Notes: a model not told the origin generated them from the sequence alone. A DNA stretch of 42,888 bases from Bacillota bacterium (GCA_023402355.1 JAEXCG010000183.1:1-42888), one strand, 5' to 3'. Shown: positions 15,344 through 24,452, counted from the first letter of the stretch. Numbers and translations are program-made.

Positions 15344-16819
15344 TCAGGCGAGGCGCCCCGCCTCGTCCAGCGGGGCGGGCAGCCTGTCCGGGTCGGCCCC
15401 GAGGGCGAGCAGGTCGTCGTAGGCCGACCGGTAGGTCAGGACGAACAGCTCCCCGACGCCCGCCGAAAAGGCGGAGAGCTCCCCGCGCTCGAGCGCGCCG
15501 GGCAGCGCCGCGAACCGCTCCGCCACGAGGCGCTGCGTCTTTGCGCGCGTTCCGGACGGCGCGCGGGACAGGTAGTGCCCCCAGATGAGCAGGTCGTCCA
15601 ACTGAGTGATGAAGCGCGCGAGGCAGTCCTCCCCGGCGTGCCGCCGGAAGAGCTCCAGCAGCACGCGGATGAAGGCGCCGCTGCCCTGCGCGGCGCAGCT
15701 TTGCAGGCGGGCGGCGTCGTCCCTGCGCTCCGCCTCGTCGAGCCCGGCCAGGAGCGCCTCGCTCAGGCATCCGGCGCAGCACGAGAGGATTTGCAGGGCG
15801 CTCAGGAAGAGGATCAGGTGCTCCAGGATGCTCTCGCGGCTGAGGCGGACCGGCGCGAAGGGCGAGCCGGGGCGCGCGACCGACGTGCCCTTTTTGGGGT
15901 GCATTTGCAGGACGCCGATGTCCGAGAGCAGGGCGACGGCGCTGAGCGCGGTCGCCTGCGAAATGCCGTATGCGTCCATGAGCTCCGGCAGCGAGGGGAT
16001 GAACCGCCGCCCCTCGAACTCCCCCGCCTGAATCCGACGGTACAGGTGGCGCGCGACGGAGGTGTAGAGGGGCTGGCGGGTCTTTTCGCCGGGCGTCTGA
16101 GGCAGCGGCTCGACGCGAAGGTCCGGGTACCGCTGCTCCAGCGCGGCGAAAAAGCGCTCCGTCCAGGCCATGAAGCCCCGGTACTGCGCCCGGAGCATCT
16201 GCGCGGCGGCCGAAAAGTCCTTCTCGTAAAGCGCGTCGAGCAGGGCGTGGAAGGCCGCCCTCATCTGCGCGGGCGAGAGGCGGCCGGTGCTCTCATCGGT
16301 CAGGAAGCTCGGATAGGGGATGTGGATGCGGTGGCTCACGTCCGTCTGCAGGTCGGCGAGGACGCGGTTGCGAAAGGGCGCGAGGAGCTCCAGAAAGAAG
16401 AGCGATACCTGCTGAAAAAACTTTTCCGGCTCCATCCCCTCCTCGAGCGAATCCGCCAGGGAGCGGAGCGCGTCAAACCGAGGGAGCCGCGCCGCGCCCA
16501 GGGCCCGCAGGGGCGGCAGCACCGGCTCAAAGCTCCGATAGAGCGAAAGGGTCATGGGCTTATACCGCAGCAGGCTGGCGGCGTAGGCCCGGTCGTCCGC
16601 GCGGTAGAGGACGGTCGCGCGCTTTCGCGGGGCGCAGGCGATAAACCCGTCCGCCTGCAGCATCTGCAGGCTCCGCCGCACCGTCGTGATGCCGACGTTG
16701 TACTGGCGCCGCAGCGTATCCTGCGAGGGGAGGGAAGCGCCGCAGCGGAACCTGCCGGATTGAATCTCGGACACGATGGCCTGATACAGAAACCTGTACA
16801 GGGCGGATTCGCCGTTCAT
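15344..16819 (-). CDS. GntR-like regulator with two winged-helix domains
   Basis: A 491-residue protein in which a GntR-type winged helix occurs twice. Residues about 6-72 include EIQSGRFRCGASLPS and the wing, and residues about 253-316 include RIQAGEFEGRRFIPS and GISQATALSAVALLS. Each is followed by a helical region of about 170 residues, so the protein looks like two fused copies of one regulator. Typical GntR proteins carry one such domain. The start at 16819 is used because GGAGG abuts the upstream ATG (16825) and lies 6 nt before this one. It is convergent with flavoprotein gene 3 and divergent from a histidine kinase gene. Its target is not certain. Confidence 0.75.
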   Translation of the reverse strand: MNGESALYRFLYQAIVSEIQSGRFRCGASLPSQDTLRRQYNVGITTVRRSLQMLQADGFIACAPRKRATVLYRADDRAYAASLLRYKPMTLSLYRSFEPVLPPLRALGAARLPRFDALRSLADSLEEGMEPEKFFQQVSLFFLELLAPFRNRVLADLQTDVSHRIHIPYPSFLTDESTGRLSPAQMRAAFHALLDALYEKDFSAAAQMLRAQYRGFMAWTERFFAALEQRYPDLRVEPLPQTPGEKTRQPLYTSVARHLYRRIQAGEFEGRRFIPSLPELMDAYGISQATALSAVALLSDIGVLQMHPKKGTSVARPGSPFAPVRLSRESILEHLILFLSALQILSCCAGCLSEALLAGLDEAERRDDAARLQSCAAQGSGAFIRVLLELFRRHAGEDCLARFITQLDDLLIWGHYLSRAPSGTRAKTQRLVAERFAALPGALERGELSAFSAGVGELFVLTYRSAYDDLLALGADPDRLPAPLDEAGRLA

Positions 16820-16851
16820 GTACATCCTCCGCGATCAAAATCTTTCCTCCC

Positions 16852-16880
16852 ATTATACCATGCGCGCCCCTGAAAGCAAA
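16852..16880 (-). promoter_or_regulatory. Promoter of the tandem GntR gene
   Basis: Minus strand TTTGCT (16880-16875), 17 bp, TATAAT (16857-16852). The -10 is perfect and the -35 weak. It stands 6 bp from the -35 of the divergent kinase promoter. Confidence 0.45.
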
Positions 16881-16886
16881 CGCCGC

Positions 16887-16915
16887 TTGCGCTTTGCGGC
16901 GCGATGCGTTACAAT
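16887..16915 (+). promoter_or_regulatory. Promoter of the hybrid histidine kinase gene
   Basis: TTGCGC (16887-16892), a 17-bp spacer and TACAAT (16910-16915). Confidence 0.5.
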
Positions 16916-16981
16916 GGGGAGGAAATCTGATAGCTAATTAGAAGAAGATTGCGCCAAGGCGCGCGGAAGAGGGTTGGCGGG

Positions 16982-19357
16982 ATGGCTGAGATCGGAAAAA
17001 AGGATTATGAGTACACGACGCTCATGAACATGCTGCACGTCAGCGTCAGCAAGCATCTGCTCGACGAGCATTTCACCCTGGTCTGGGCCAACCCGTTTTA
17101 CTATGAGCTGATCGGGTATTCGCGGGACGAGTACGAGCGCCTCTATCAAAACCAGTGCGACCGGTACTACGCCCGTGACCCGGAGGAGTGGCGGCGCATC
17201 GGCGCGGTGGTCGAAAAGACGATGGCGGAGGGAAAGCGCGAGTACAGCATCTCCTCGCGCATGCGCCGCAGGGGCGGGGAGCACATCTGGGTGCGGATGG
17301 CGGCCACGTTTACAGACGAGTACATCGACGGCCACCAGGTCGCCTACACGGTGATGACGGACATCAGCGACATCATGCAGATGAAGATCGAGCAGTCCGT
17401 CACCTACGACAACCTGCCCGGCTTTGTGGGGAAGTACAGGGTGCAGAGCGGCCCGCGCTTTACCCTGCTGGAGGCGAACGACGGCTACGTCCAGTTCTTC
17501 GGCGAGGGCTGCTGGCAGGGCATGGAGGACCCGCTGTACCGCGAAAACTTTGCGCAAAATCAGGCGGTCTTTGAGGCGCAGGAGGCATCCTTCCTGGCGG
17601 GGGAGCCCGCGCACTTTACCGTGCAGATGAAGGAGCGCGGCGGCAGGAACAGCTTTTTGCAGGTCAACGCCAGCTGCGTGGACTGGCAGGACGGGGACCC
17701 GATCTACCTGGCGATCTTCATCGACGTGACCGACGAGACGGAGTTGCGCCAGATGCAAAAGCGGCTGGAGGAGCAGGCGGCGCAGCTCAAGGAGGCGCTG
17801 GCCGCGGCGGAGCGCGCGAACCGCGCGAAGACGGACTTCCTCTCGCACATGTCGCACGACATCCGTACCCCGATGAACGCGATCATCGGCATGACGGATA
17901 TCGCCCGCGCCCACACCGGGGAGCCGGAAAAGCTGCGGGACTGCCTCAGGAAGATTTCGCTCTCGAGCCAGCACCTGCTGGGGCTCATCAACGACGTGCT
18001 GGACATGAGCCGCATCGAGAGCGGGAAGATGATCATAAACAGCGGCGTCATGTCCCTGCCGGAGCTGCTGCGCAACGTCGTGGCGATCATGCAGCCCAGC
18101 ATCAAGGCCCGCGAGCAGCAGTTCTCGATTCATCTGCGCAGCGTGCAGCACGAATGGGTGTTTTCCGATTCGCTGCGCCTGCGGCAGATTTTCATCAACA
18201 TTCTGTCCAACGCCTCCAAGTTCACGCCGGCGGGCGGAACCATCGGCGTGTGCGTGGAGGAGGTCCCGGGCGAGGCGCCCGGGCAGGCGCGCTTTCGCTT
18301 CACCTTTACGGACACGGGCAAGGGGATGCAGCCGGAGTTCATGCGCCACCTGTTCGAGCCGTTTTCCCGCGAGCAGGACAGCCGCGTGGACAAGACGGAG
18401 GGCTCCGGCCTGGGCATGGCCATCACGCAGAAGCTGGTCGCCCTGCTGGGCGGCGAAATCGAGGTGCGCAGCGAGATCGGCAAGGGCACGACGTTCCTGG
18501 TCACCCTGCCGATGCGCATCGAGCGGGCGCCGGGCGAGCCCGCTCGCCTGCCCGACCTGCACATCCTCGTGGTGGACGACGACGACGTGATGTGCGAGCA
18601 CATGATGCAGACGCTGAGCGAGGCGGGCGTCCGGGTGGAAAGCGTGAACACCGGCGAGGGCGCCCTGGAGCGATTGCGGGACGTGCGGCGCGCGGGCGGC
18701 GGCTTTGACGCCGTGCTCCTGGACTGGAAGATGCCGGGCATGGACGGGCCGCAGACGGCCAGGCGCATCCGGGGGGAGCACGGCAGGGACCTGCCGATCC
18801 TCATCGTCTCCGCCTACGACTTTGCCGACATCGAGGGCGAGGCGCTGGCGGCCGGCGTGAACGGGTTCATCACCAAGCCCCTCTTCGTCTCCACGCTGTG
18901 CGAGGCGCTGCGGCGCTTCGTGCTGGGCGAGCGGGTCGAATCGGAGGACGAGGCGCTGGCGGGCGCGCAGGAGTTCGCGGGCAAGCGCTTCCTGCTGGTG
19001 GAGGACAACGAGCTCAACCGCGACATCGCCGTGGAGCTGCTGGGCGGCGCGGGCGCGCAGGTTCAGTGCGCGTGCGACGGGGCGCAGGGCTGCGAGGCGT
19101 TCCGCGTCTCGCCCACGGGCTACTACGACCTGATCCTGATGGACGTGCAGATGCCCACGATGAACGGGTACGAGGCCACGCGGCAGATCCGGCGGATGGA
19201 GCGCGCCGACGCGCGGACGGTGCCGATCGTCGCGATGACGGCGGACGCCTTCTCCGAGGACATCGTCAAGGCGAGGGAGGCGGGCATGAACGGCCATCTG
19301 GCAAAGCCGCTGGACGCGCAGACACTCAAGCGGGAAATCCGCAAGATTCTCTTATGA
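16982..19357 (+). CDS. Cytoplasmic hybrid histidine kinase, PAS-PAS-HisKA-HATPase-REC-REC
   Basis: A 791-residue multi-domain kinase. Order: PAS-like region 1 (about 15-135), PAS-like region 2 (about 140-255), coiled coil (about 255-285), HisKA with the phospho-acceptor His292 in SHDIRTP, HATPase_c (DTGKGM and SGLGMA), receiver 1 with Asp581 in LLDWKMPGMDG and Lys632, receiver 2 with Asp721 in LMDVQMPTMNG and Lys775. There is no membrane segment and no HPt domain, so it senses an internal signal and must pass phosphate elsewhere or act through its receivers. The ATG at 16982, behind GAGGG, is preferred over an in-frame TTG at 16949. No partner regulator is adjacent. Confidence 0.9.
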   Translation: MAEIGKKDYEYTTLMNMLHVSVSKHLLDEHFTLVWANPFYYELIGYSRDEYERLYQNQCDRYYARDPEEWRRIGAVVEKTMAEGKREYSISSRMRRRGGEHIWVRMAATFTDEYIDGHQVAYTVMTDISDIMQMKIEQSVTYDNLPGFVGKYRVQSGPRFTLLEANDGYVQFFGEGCWQGMEDPLYRENFAQNQAVFEAQEASFLAGEPAHFTVQMKERGGRNSFLQVNASCVDWQDGDPIYLAIFIDVTDETELRQMQKRLEEQAAQLKEALAAAERANRAKTDFLSHMSHDIRTPMNAIIGMTDIARAHTGEPEKLRDCLRKISLSSQHLLGLINDVLDMSRIESGKMIINSGVMSLPELLRNVVAIMQPSIKAREQQFSIHLRSVQHEWVFSDSLRLRQIFINILSNASKFTPAGGTIGVCVEEVPGEAPGQARFRFTFTDTGKGMQPEFMRHLFEPFSREQDSRVDKTEGSGLGMAITQKLVALLGGEIEVRSEIGKGTTFLVTLPMRIERAPGEPARLPDLHILVVDDDDVMCEHMMQTLSEAGVRVESVNTGEGALERLRDVRRAGGGFDAVLLDWKMPGMDGPQTARRIRGEHGRDLPILIVSAYDFADIEGEALAAGVNGFITKPLFVSTLCEALRRFVLGERVESEDEALAGAQEFAGKRFLLVEDNELNRDIAVELLGGAGAQVQCACDGAQGCEAFRVSPTGYYDLILMDVQMPTMNGYEATRQIRRMERADARTVPIVAMTADAFSEDIVKAREAGMNGHLAKPLDAQTLKREIRKILL

Positions 19358-19385
19358 CGGCGCACGGGCATGAACGGGGCGCTGG

Positions 19386-19420
19386 GGCCGCCCTCGCGAA
19401 AGCGGGGGCGGCCTTCTTGT
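19386..19420 (+). terminator. Terminator of the hybrid kinase gene
   Basis: A 12-bp GC stem (19386-19397 with 19402-19413, one G-U pair), closed by the stable tetraloop GAAA and followed by TTCTTGTATATTT. Confidence 0.8.
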
Positions 19421-19447
19421 ATATTTCCCCAGCGCATGCACATACTA
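19419..19447 (+). promoter_or_regulatory. Forespore sigma-G-type promoter of the gerK operon
   Basis: GTATA (19419-19423) and CATACTA (19441-19447) are 17 bp apart and match the sigma-G consensus elements GHATR and CATWHTA (usual spacing about 18). It lies 28 bp upstream of the gerKA start codon. gerA-type operons are known forespore (sigma-G) genes, which supports the call. Confidence 0.65.
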
Positions 19448-19475
19448 CCTGCCAGAAGAAACCGGAGGGATCGAT

Positions 19476-20993
19476 ATGGCGAGCATCGCGCAGCCCATGA
19501 ACCAGAACCTGACCCGCTCGCTGGCGGATAACCTGCGCGCCTTTAAGGACATCCTGCGCGTGCCGCGCAACAAGGACGTGATCGTGCGCGAGTTCACCGC
19601 GGGCGACTTTGGGGCGGCGGTGCTGTGCATGGACGGCATGGCGAACACCGACATGATCGACGAGAACATCTTAAAGCCGGTCATGCGCCTGGAGGGCCCG
19701 CTCCCCTGCGACGAGCAGGACCGGTGCACGTACCTGGTGTACAACGCGGTCTCCGTCGCGCCCGCCGGGCAGACGCAAAGCTGCGACGAGGGCCTGCAGG
19801 CCGTGTTGGACGGGCAGACGCTGCTGCTGTGCGACGGGTGCGACACGGGCTGGATCTTCGACACGCGCGGCTACGAGAAGCGCGGCGTCGGCAAGCCCGA
19901 AAACGAGGAGGTCGTGCTCGGCCCGCACGAGGGCTTCACCGAAAACCTGCGCACGAACATCACGCTCGTGCGCCGCGTGGTGCGCAGCCCCCGGCTGATG
20001 ACGGAGTTCGTGAACCTGGGCACGGGGGTGCCCACCAAGTGCGCGGTGCTCTACCTGGACGGCGTGGCCGAGAAGTCCGTGGTCGACGAGGTGTTCCGCC
20101 GCCTGAACGGCATCGCGGCGGACTTCGTGCCGGGCACGGGCCAGCTCGAGCAGCTCATCGAGGACCACCCCTTCGCGCTGCTCCCCCAGACGATCAACAC
20201 CGAGCGGCCCGACCGCGTGGGCTCCTTTTTGCTGGACGGTCAGGTCACGCTGCTGGTGGACGGCTCGCCCTACGCCCTGGCGCTGCCCGCGACGCTGTTT
20301 CACCTGCTGCACACGCCGGACGACACGTTCATGCGCTGGCAGTACGGCACGTTCCTGCGCATCGTGCGCATGCTGGGCATCTTCGTGTTCCTCTTCCTGC
20401 CGGGGCTGTACATCGCGGTGCTGCGCTTTCATCAGGAGATCCTCTCGCCCATGCTGCTCACCAGCGTCTACGAGTCGCAGGCGCGCGTGCCCTTTCCCAT
20501 CTATCTGGAGGCGCTGCTGATGACGTTCGCGTTCTTCCTCATCAACGAGGCGGGCGTGCGCGCCCCGGGCTCGCTGGGCAACGCCCTGGGCATCGTCAGC
20601 GGCCTGATCCTGGGGCAGGCGGCGGTCTCGGCGGACCTGGTGAGCCCGCTGCTGCTGATCGTGGTGGCGGCCAGCGGGCTGGGCGGCTTCGCGGTGCCCA
20701 ATTACAGCCTCAGCCTCGGCTTTCGCATCGCGCAGCTCGTGGTGATGACGGCGGGCGCGGTCTACGGGCTGTACGGCATCCTGCTGGTGACGTTCGTGTA
20801 CGGCGCGCTGCTGTGCCGCATGACCTCGCTGGGCGCGCCGCTGCTGGCGCCCGCCTCGCCCAAGCGGCCGGGCAACGCGGACCTGCTTTTGCGCATGCCG
20901 ATCTGGTGCCAGCGCACGCGCGGATTTTTCTCGACCCCCGCGTACATGGCGCGCGTGCGGGGGCGCGTGCGCGCCTGGGAACGCAAAAAGTAA
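19476..20993 (+). CDS. gerKA: Spore germination receptor subunit A (GerA family)
   Basis: A 505-residue GerAA/GerKA-type subunit of the nutrient germinant receptor, located in the spore inner membrane. The N-terminal soluble region (about 1-290) contains conserved stretches such as DGMANTDMIDENIL and LVRRVVRSPRL; the C-terminal part has about five membrane segments (from residue 295 to 450), including FLFLPGLYIAVLRFHQE and FPIYLEALLMTFAF. Length is normal for the family. GGAGGG lies upstream of the ATG. It is first in a three-gene operon with B and C subunits. The exact receptor type (GerA, GerB, GerK) is a naming choice, since the germinant cannot be inferred. Confidence 0.92.
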   Translation: MASIAQPMNQNLTRSLADNLRAFKDILRVPRNKDVIVREFTAGDFGAAVLCMDGMANTDMIDENILKPVMRLEGPLPCDEQDRCTYLVYNAVSVAPAGQTQSCDEGLQAVLDGQTLLLCDGCDTGWIFDTRGYEKRGVGKPENEEVVLGPHEGFTENLRTNITLVRRVVRSPRLMTEFVNLGTGVPTKCAVLYLDGVAEKSVVDEVFRRLNGIAADFVPGTGQLEQLIEDHPFALLPQTINTERPDRVGSFLLDGQVTLLVDGSPYALALPATLFHLLHTPDDTFMRWQYGTFLRIVRMLGIFVFLFLPGLYIAVLRFHQEILSPMLLTSVYESQARVPFPIYLEALLMTFAFFLINEAGVRAPGSLGNALGIVSGLILGQAAVSADLVSPLLLIVVAASGLGGFAVPNYSLSLGFRIAQLVVMTAGAVYGLYGILLVTFVYGALLCRMTSLGAPLLAPASPKRPGNADLLLRMPIWCQRTRGFFSTPAYMARVRGRVRAWERKK

Positions 20994-21020
20994 CGGAAGC
21001 TTGAAGGGAGCGGTGAACGG

Positions 21021-22175
21021 ATGGTAGCGGGCAGACGGCAGCGGCGAAACGCGCAGCCGAAGACGAAGGGCGCGCAGAAGGGGCAGCGCGTGCAGGCGGC
21101 GGTGCTCGCGCAGGGCGCGCTGGTGGGCACGATGGCCGCCTGCCAGCTCTTTCTGGATGGGACGGGGCGCATGCTGCCGGGCGCGGGCGGCGCGCTGTGG
21201 TGGGCGGCGCTGCTGTGCCCGATCGGGGCGCTGCTGCTGGTGCTCCCCATCTCGCGCATGCGCCGGGACGCGGACGGGCAGGAGCTGTTTTCCATCGCGA
21301 TGGACGTGCTGCCCTACCCGGTGGCGGCGGCGCTGTGCGCGCTGTGCGCGCTGACGCTGCTCTCGGACGCGGCGGTGGCGATGCAGGGGCTGACGGAGCT
21401 GGCGCACGCCTCGCTGCTGCCGGGCGGCGACCCGTTTACGATCACGGTGCTGACGCTGCTGGCGCTGCTGCTCTCCGCCTACGCGGGGCTGACAGGCATG
21501 CAGCGGCTTTCCTACCTGCTGCGCCTCGCGCTGCCGGTGCTGCTCTTCGCGTGCGCGGCGTGGACGCTCTGGGGACGCCCGGTGGAAAACCTGCTGCCCC
21601 TGGCCGGTTACGGCATGACGCAAAGCCTCTCGCTGGGGCTGGGCAGCCTGGGCGCGGCGGCCTGCACGCTGGGGCTTGGGTTTCTCCCCGGCGGCGTGCG
21701 CGAATGCCCCACGGTCGACGCGCGCGAAAACTGCGCGTTCGCCCTCTCCGGCCACATGCTCGCGGTGTTGCTGCTGCTCGGCTTTTCGCTTTCGACCCCC
21801 TACGGGCTGTGGCAGCTCGTCGGGGGCTGGGGCCAGCGCATGATCCTGCACGGGCACGCGGCGCTGTACAACGGCATCCTCTACCGCTTCATGACGGTTC
21901 TGGAGCTTACGGTCATGCTGCTGGGCGCGGGCGGCGCGCTGCTCTTTTCCGCGCACGCGGCCTCCCGCATCACGCGCGAGCCGCACGACCGCGTCGCGTT
22001 CACCGTCGTGTTCGCGCTGCTCTGCGCGGCCATGGGGATCGGCCGCTTTGCGGGCATGGACTGGCTCTTTGCGGTGATGCCCTGGCGGTACGCGGCGGCG
22101 CTCGCGGTGGTGTGGATTCCGTTCCTGGCCCAGCGCGTCGCGCGCAAAAAGCGGATGAAGGGGGAGAGCGCATGA
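21021..22175 (+). CDS. gerKB: Spore germination receptor subunit B (GerAB family permease)
   Basis: A 384-residue integral membrane protein with about ten hydrophobic segments, belonging to the APC-like GerAB group that forms the transmembrane germinant-binding part of the receptor. A positively charged N-terminus (residues 1-27) precedes the first segment. The gene starts 27 nt after gerKA and its stop overlaps the gerKC start (ATGA), so translation is probably coupled. Position between A and C subunits supports the call, since sequence similarity within this subunit is generally low. Confidence 0.85.
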   Translation: MVAGRRQRRNAQPKTKGAQKGQRVQAAVLAQGALVGTMAACQLFLDGTGRMLPGAGGALWWAALLCPIGALLLVLPISRMRRDADGQELFSIAMDVLPYPVAAALCALCALTLLSDAAVAMQGLTELAHASLLPGGDPFTITVLTLLALLLSAYAGLTGMQRLSYLLRLALPVLLFACAAWTLWGRPVENLLPLAGYGMTQSLSLGLGSLGAAACTLGLGFLPGGVRECPTVDARENCAFALSGHMLAVLLLLGFSLSTPYGLWQLVGGWGQRMILHGHAALYNGILYRFMTVLELTVMLLGAGGALLFSAHAASRITREPHDRVAFTVVFALLCAAMGIGRFAGMDWLFAVMPWRYAAALAVVWIPFLAQRVARKKRMKGESA

Positions 22176-23353
22176 AGAGGGCGCTGCTTATCCTGCTGCT
22201 CGCGCTGTGCCTGCCGCTGCTGTGCGCCTGCGGGGACGGAATGGAGATCGAGGAGCACGCGTTCGCGCTTTCCATGGCGGTGGACCGCACCGATCAGGGG
22301 CAGCTTCGCGTCAGCCTGCAGGTGCTGTCGGGCAGCCAGTCGGCGGGCGACGGCGGCGCGGAGGAGAAGAAGACGGAGGCGGGCGGCGAGGATGAGCCCG
22401 CGCTCGTGCAGGACGGATACCTGCTCGTCTCGGCGGAGGGCGCCGACTACCCGCACGCCATGGCGCTGATGGCCGCGACGCTGCCGCGAAAGCTCAGCTT
22501 ATCGCACCTGCGCGAGGTCGTCATCAGCGAGGAGATCGCCCGCACGGAGGCCTTTTACCCGCTGCTTTTGCAAATTCAGGCCTCCTACGAGGCGGAGGAG
22601 AACGCCTTTCTCGTCATAAGCCGGGACGACGCGAGAAGCCTCATCGCAGCGCAGCGCCCCTACATCGGCTCGCGGCTCTCGCGCTATCTGGAGCTGCTCT
22701 TCGAGTACTACAGCGACCTGGGCTACATCCCGCAGAGCCGGTTGGGCGACGTGCTGCGCACGATGACCGCGCGCGTGGGCGACTCGGCGGTGATCTACGC
22801 GGCGGTGCACGACCCGGACGCCCCGGCGGAGTATGCGCCGGACGACGCGCTGAACAGCCTGCCGGGGAACCTGCCCCGAAGGAGCGCGAGCGAGCTGGAA
22901 TTCCTCGGGGCGGCGGTGTTCTCGGGGCGCCGCATGGCGGGCGAGCTCACGGGCAGGCAGGTGCAGCTTCTGCGCGTGCTGACGGGCGCCTTCACCCAGT
23001 GCACGTATTTCCTGAACGACGAGCCGTACACGCTTCGCAAGACGAAAAAAAGCCGCCTCGGCCTGCGCTTTGGCGGCGGACAGGCGACGCTTACGGCCAG
23101 CGTCTACCTGACGGCGGAGCACGAACTGTTCCCCGCGCCGGACGAGGCCGTCCTTCGCGGGGAGCTGGAAGGGGAGCTGCGGGCGCTACTTTCCAAGCTG
23201 CAGGCGCTCGGCAGCGACTGCGCGGGCTTTGGGCGCTACGCGATCCGGCGCTACGCGACCGTCGGGGCGTGGGAACAGTCGGGATGGCCCGCGACGTACG
23301 CGGCCGCGCCCGCGCAGATCGAGGTGCACCTGCTCGTGCAGGAGGGGAACTAG
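22172..23353 (+). CDS. gerKC: Spore germination receptor subunit C (GerAC lipoprotein)
   Basis: A 393-residue lipoprotein. The N-terminal signal ends in a lipobox LCAC, so the mature protein is lipid-anchored on the outer face of the inner spore membrane. The GDGMEIEEHAFALSMAVD segment at the mature N-terminus and the later LSHLREVVISEEIAR segment are GerAC-like. The ATG at 22172 overlaps the gerKB stop by 4 nt. An acidic insert (about residues 65-85) looks like a flexible loop. It ends 1 nt from the stop of a convergent ArsR-type gene, with no obvious terminator in between. Confidence 0.9.
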   Translation: MKRALLILLLALCLPLLCACGDGMEIEEHAFALSMAVDRTDQGQLRVSLQVLSGSQSAGDGGAEEKKTEAGGEDEPALVQDGYLLVSAEGADYPHAMALMAATLPRKLSLSHLREVVISEEIARTEAFYPLLLQIQASYEAEENAFLVISRDDARSLIAAQRPYIGSRLSRYLELLFEYYSDLGYIPQSRLGDVLRTMTARVGDSAVIYAAVHDPDAPAEYAPDDALNSLPGNLPRRSASELEFLGAAVFSGRRMAGELTGRQVQLLRVLTGAFTQCTYFLNDEPYTLRKTKKSRLGLRFGGGQATLTASVYLTAEHELFPAPDEAVLRGELEGELRALLSKLQALGSDCAGFGRYAIRRYATVGAWEQSGWPATYAAAPAQIEVHLLVQEGN

Positions 23354-23354
23354 C

Positions 23355-24452
23355 TCAGGTAAGCGCGCGCTGCAGGTCGGAAAGCAGCGCCTGAACGCGA
23401 TCGCGGCGGAGGGTGTAGCGGAAACGCACGCCCTCCTTTTGAATGTCCACCAGCTCCTCGTTCAAGAGCTCGCTCATGTGGTGGGAGACGGTAGCGCCCG
23501 TAAGACCCGTGCTGCGGACGATCTCCTGCGCGTAGAGCGGCCCCTTGGACAGCATGAACAGGATTTGCAGCCGCCGCCTGTCGCACAGCGCCTTGAGCGG
23601 GCCGACGAGCGTTTCCACCGGGTCTCGGTTCGCCTCCGCCTCGCCCATGGTGCAGAAGAGCACGCCGACGCACAGCAGCAGGCCCTCCGAGAGGCCCAGC
23701 TCCTGCGCGAAGAAGGCGTCGCTGACGATGCCGATGGTGGTGGGGGAAAAGGCCGTCGGCTGCGCTTTAAGGGCATCCACGTCGAGCCTTAGGCCCAGCG
23801 ATTCGAGGAAAGCGCGCGGGCCGCCTGCCTTTTGAAAGGCCGCGGCGAGCTGCTCTCGAAAGCGGTCCAGCAGGGGATCGAGCCGCGCCGCCTCGGCGGC
23901 GAACAGGGGCTTCACCTGCGAGATTTTCTCCAGCACCGCGTCCTTTCGGGCGTCGTACTGGAGAAAAAACGCGTAGATCGCCCACTTGACGGCGTCCGAT
24001 AGGTCGCAGCGCATCAGAACCGCGCCCAGGTCGCCCTCCGTGAGGCTCAGGAGCTGATCGTCCGGGGCCACGTCGAAGAAGGCGAGGATGAGCTGCGCGA
24101 GCAGGTCGCGGCGCGGGACGGCGGCGTCCTCGGGGACGCGCGCGAGCATGCGCTCGATGTGCAGCACCATCTGCGCGGGGGAAACGCGCGTGCCGGGCAG
24201 CAGGGCGAAGTCGCGCGCAAGCGTCTCGCGCGGGAAGGGCAGGCGCGCGGTCACCGCGTCGTAGACCGCCTCCAGCGCTCCGAAGCAGGCGTCCGCCTGC
24301 GCCCCCGAAAGCGGGAAGGTGTGCGTGTAGTACGCGCGCAGCTTTGCGGGCGGGCAGGGCAGGCTGGGCTCGTCGCAGTCGTTTACGTAGGCTGCGAGCA
24401 GCGACAGGCACTCCATTTCAGGATCGAGGGCGGGCAAAAGGTGAAACTCCAT
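23355..24452 (-). CDS. ArsR-type regulator with long N-terminal domain
   Basis: A 365-residue protein whose last 80 residues (about 283-362) form an ArsR winged helix: KALCDRRRLQILFMLSK, then GLTGATVSHHMSELLNEELV and a wing. The N-terminal 280 residues are helical, lack recognised motifs and could sense a ligand or mediate dimerisation; classical ArsR proteins are only about 100 residues. No Cys pair typical of metal sensors is seen in the recognition helix. GGGAGG precedes the ATG. It starts 18 bp after a secreted-protein gene and lies on the same strand as an MFS exporter, a common pairing. I infer it regulates that cluster. Confidence 0.75.
   Translation of the reverse strand: MEFHLLPALDPEMECLSLLAAYVNDCDEPSLPCPPAKLRAYYTHTFPLSGAQADACFGALEAVYDAVTARLPFPRETLARDFALLPGTRVSPAQMVLHIERMLARVPEDAAVPRRDLLAQLILAFFDVAPDDQLLSLTEGDLGAVLMRCDLSDAVKWAIYAFFLQYDARKDAVLEKISQVKPLFAAEAARLDPLLDRFREQLAAAFQKAGGPRAFLESLGLRLDVDALKAQPTAFSPTTIGIVSDAFFAQELGLSEGLLLCVGVLFCTMGEAEANRDPVETLVGPLKALCDRRRLQILFMLSKGPLYAQEIVRSTGLTGATVSHHMSELLNEELVDIQKEGVRFRYTLRRDRVQALLSDLQRALT

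Noticed and set aside
13176..15782. 868-residue open frame on the minus strand over flavoprotein gene 3
   Set aside because: It lies antisense to a gene with clear domains. Its composition (mostly Arg, Ala, Val, His) is typical of a GC-rich shadow frame, and no ribosome site was seen. The same applies to 3871-5235 (+), 7388-8887 (-), 9990-11900 (-), 16934-19297 (-), 19671-21986 (-) and 39482-41461 (+).
5388..16903. Identical 14-mer CGCTTTGCGGCGCG before two promoters (5388-5401 and 16890-16903)
   Set aside because: It lies at different distances from the two -10 boxes (12 and 6 bp) and is made of common GC-rich words, so a shared operator is not supported.
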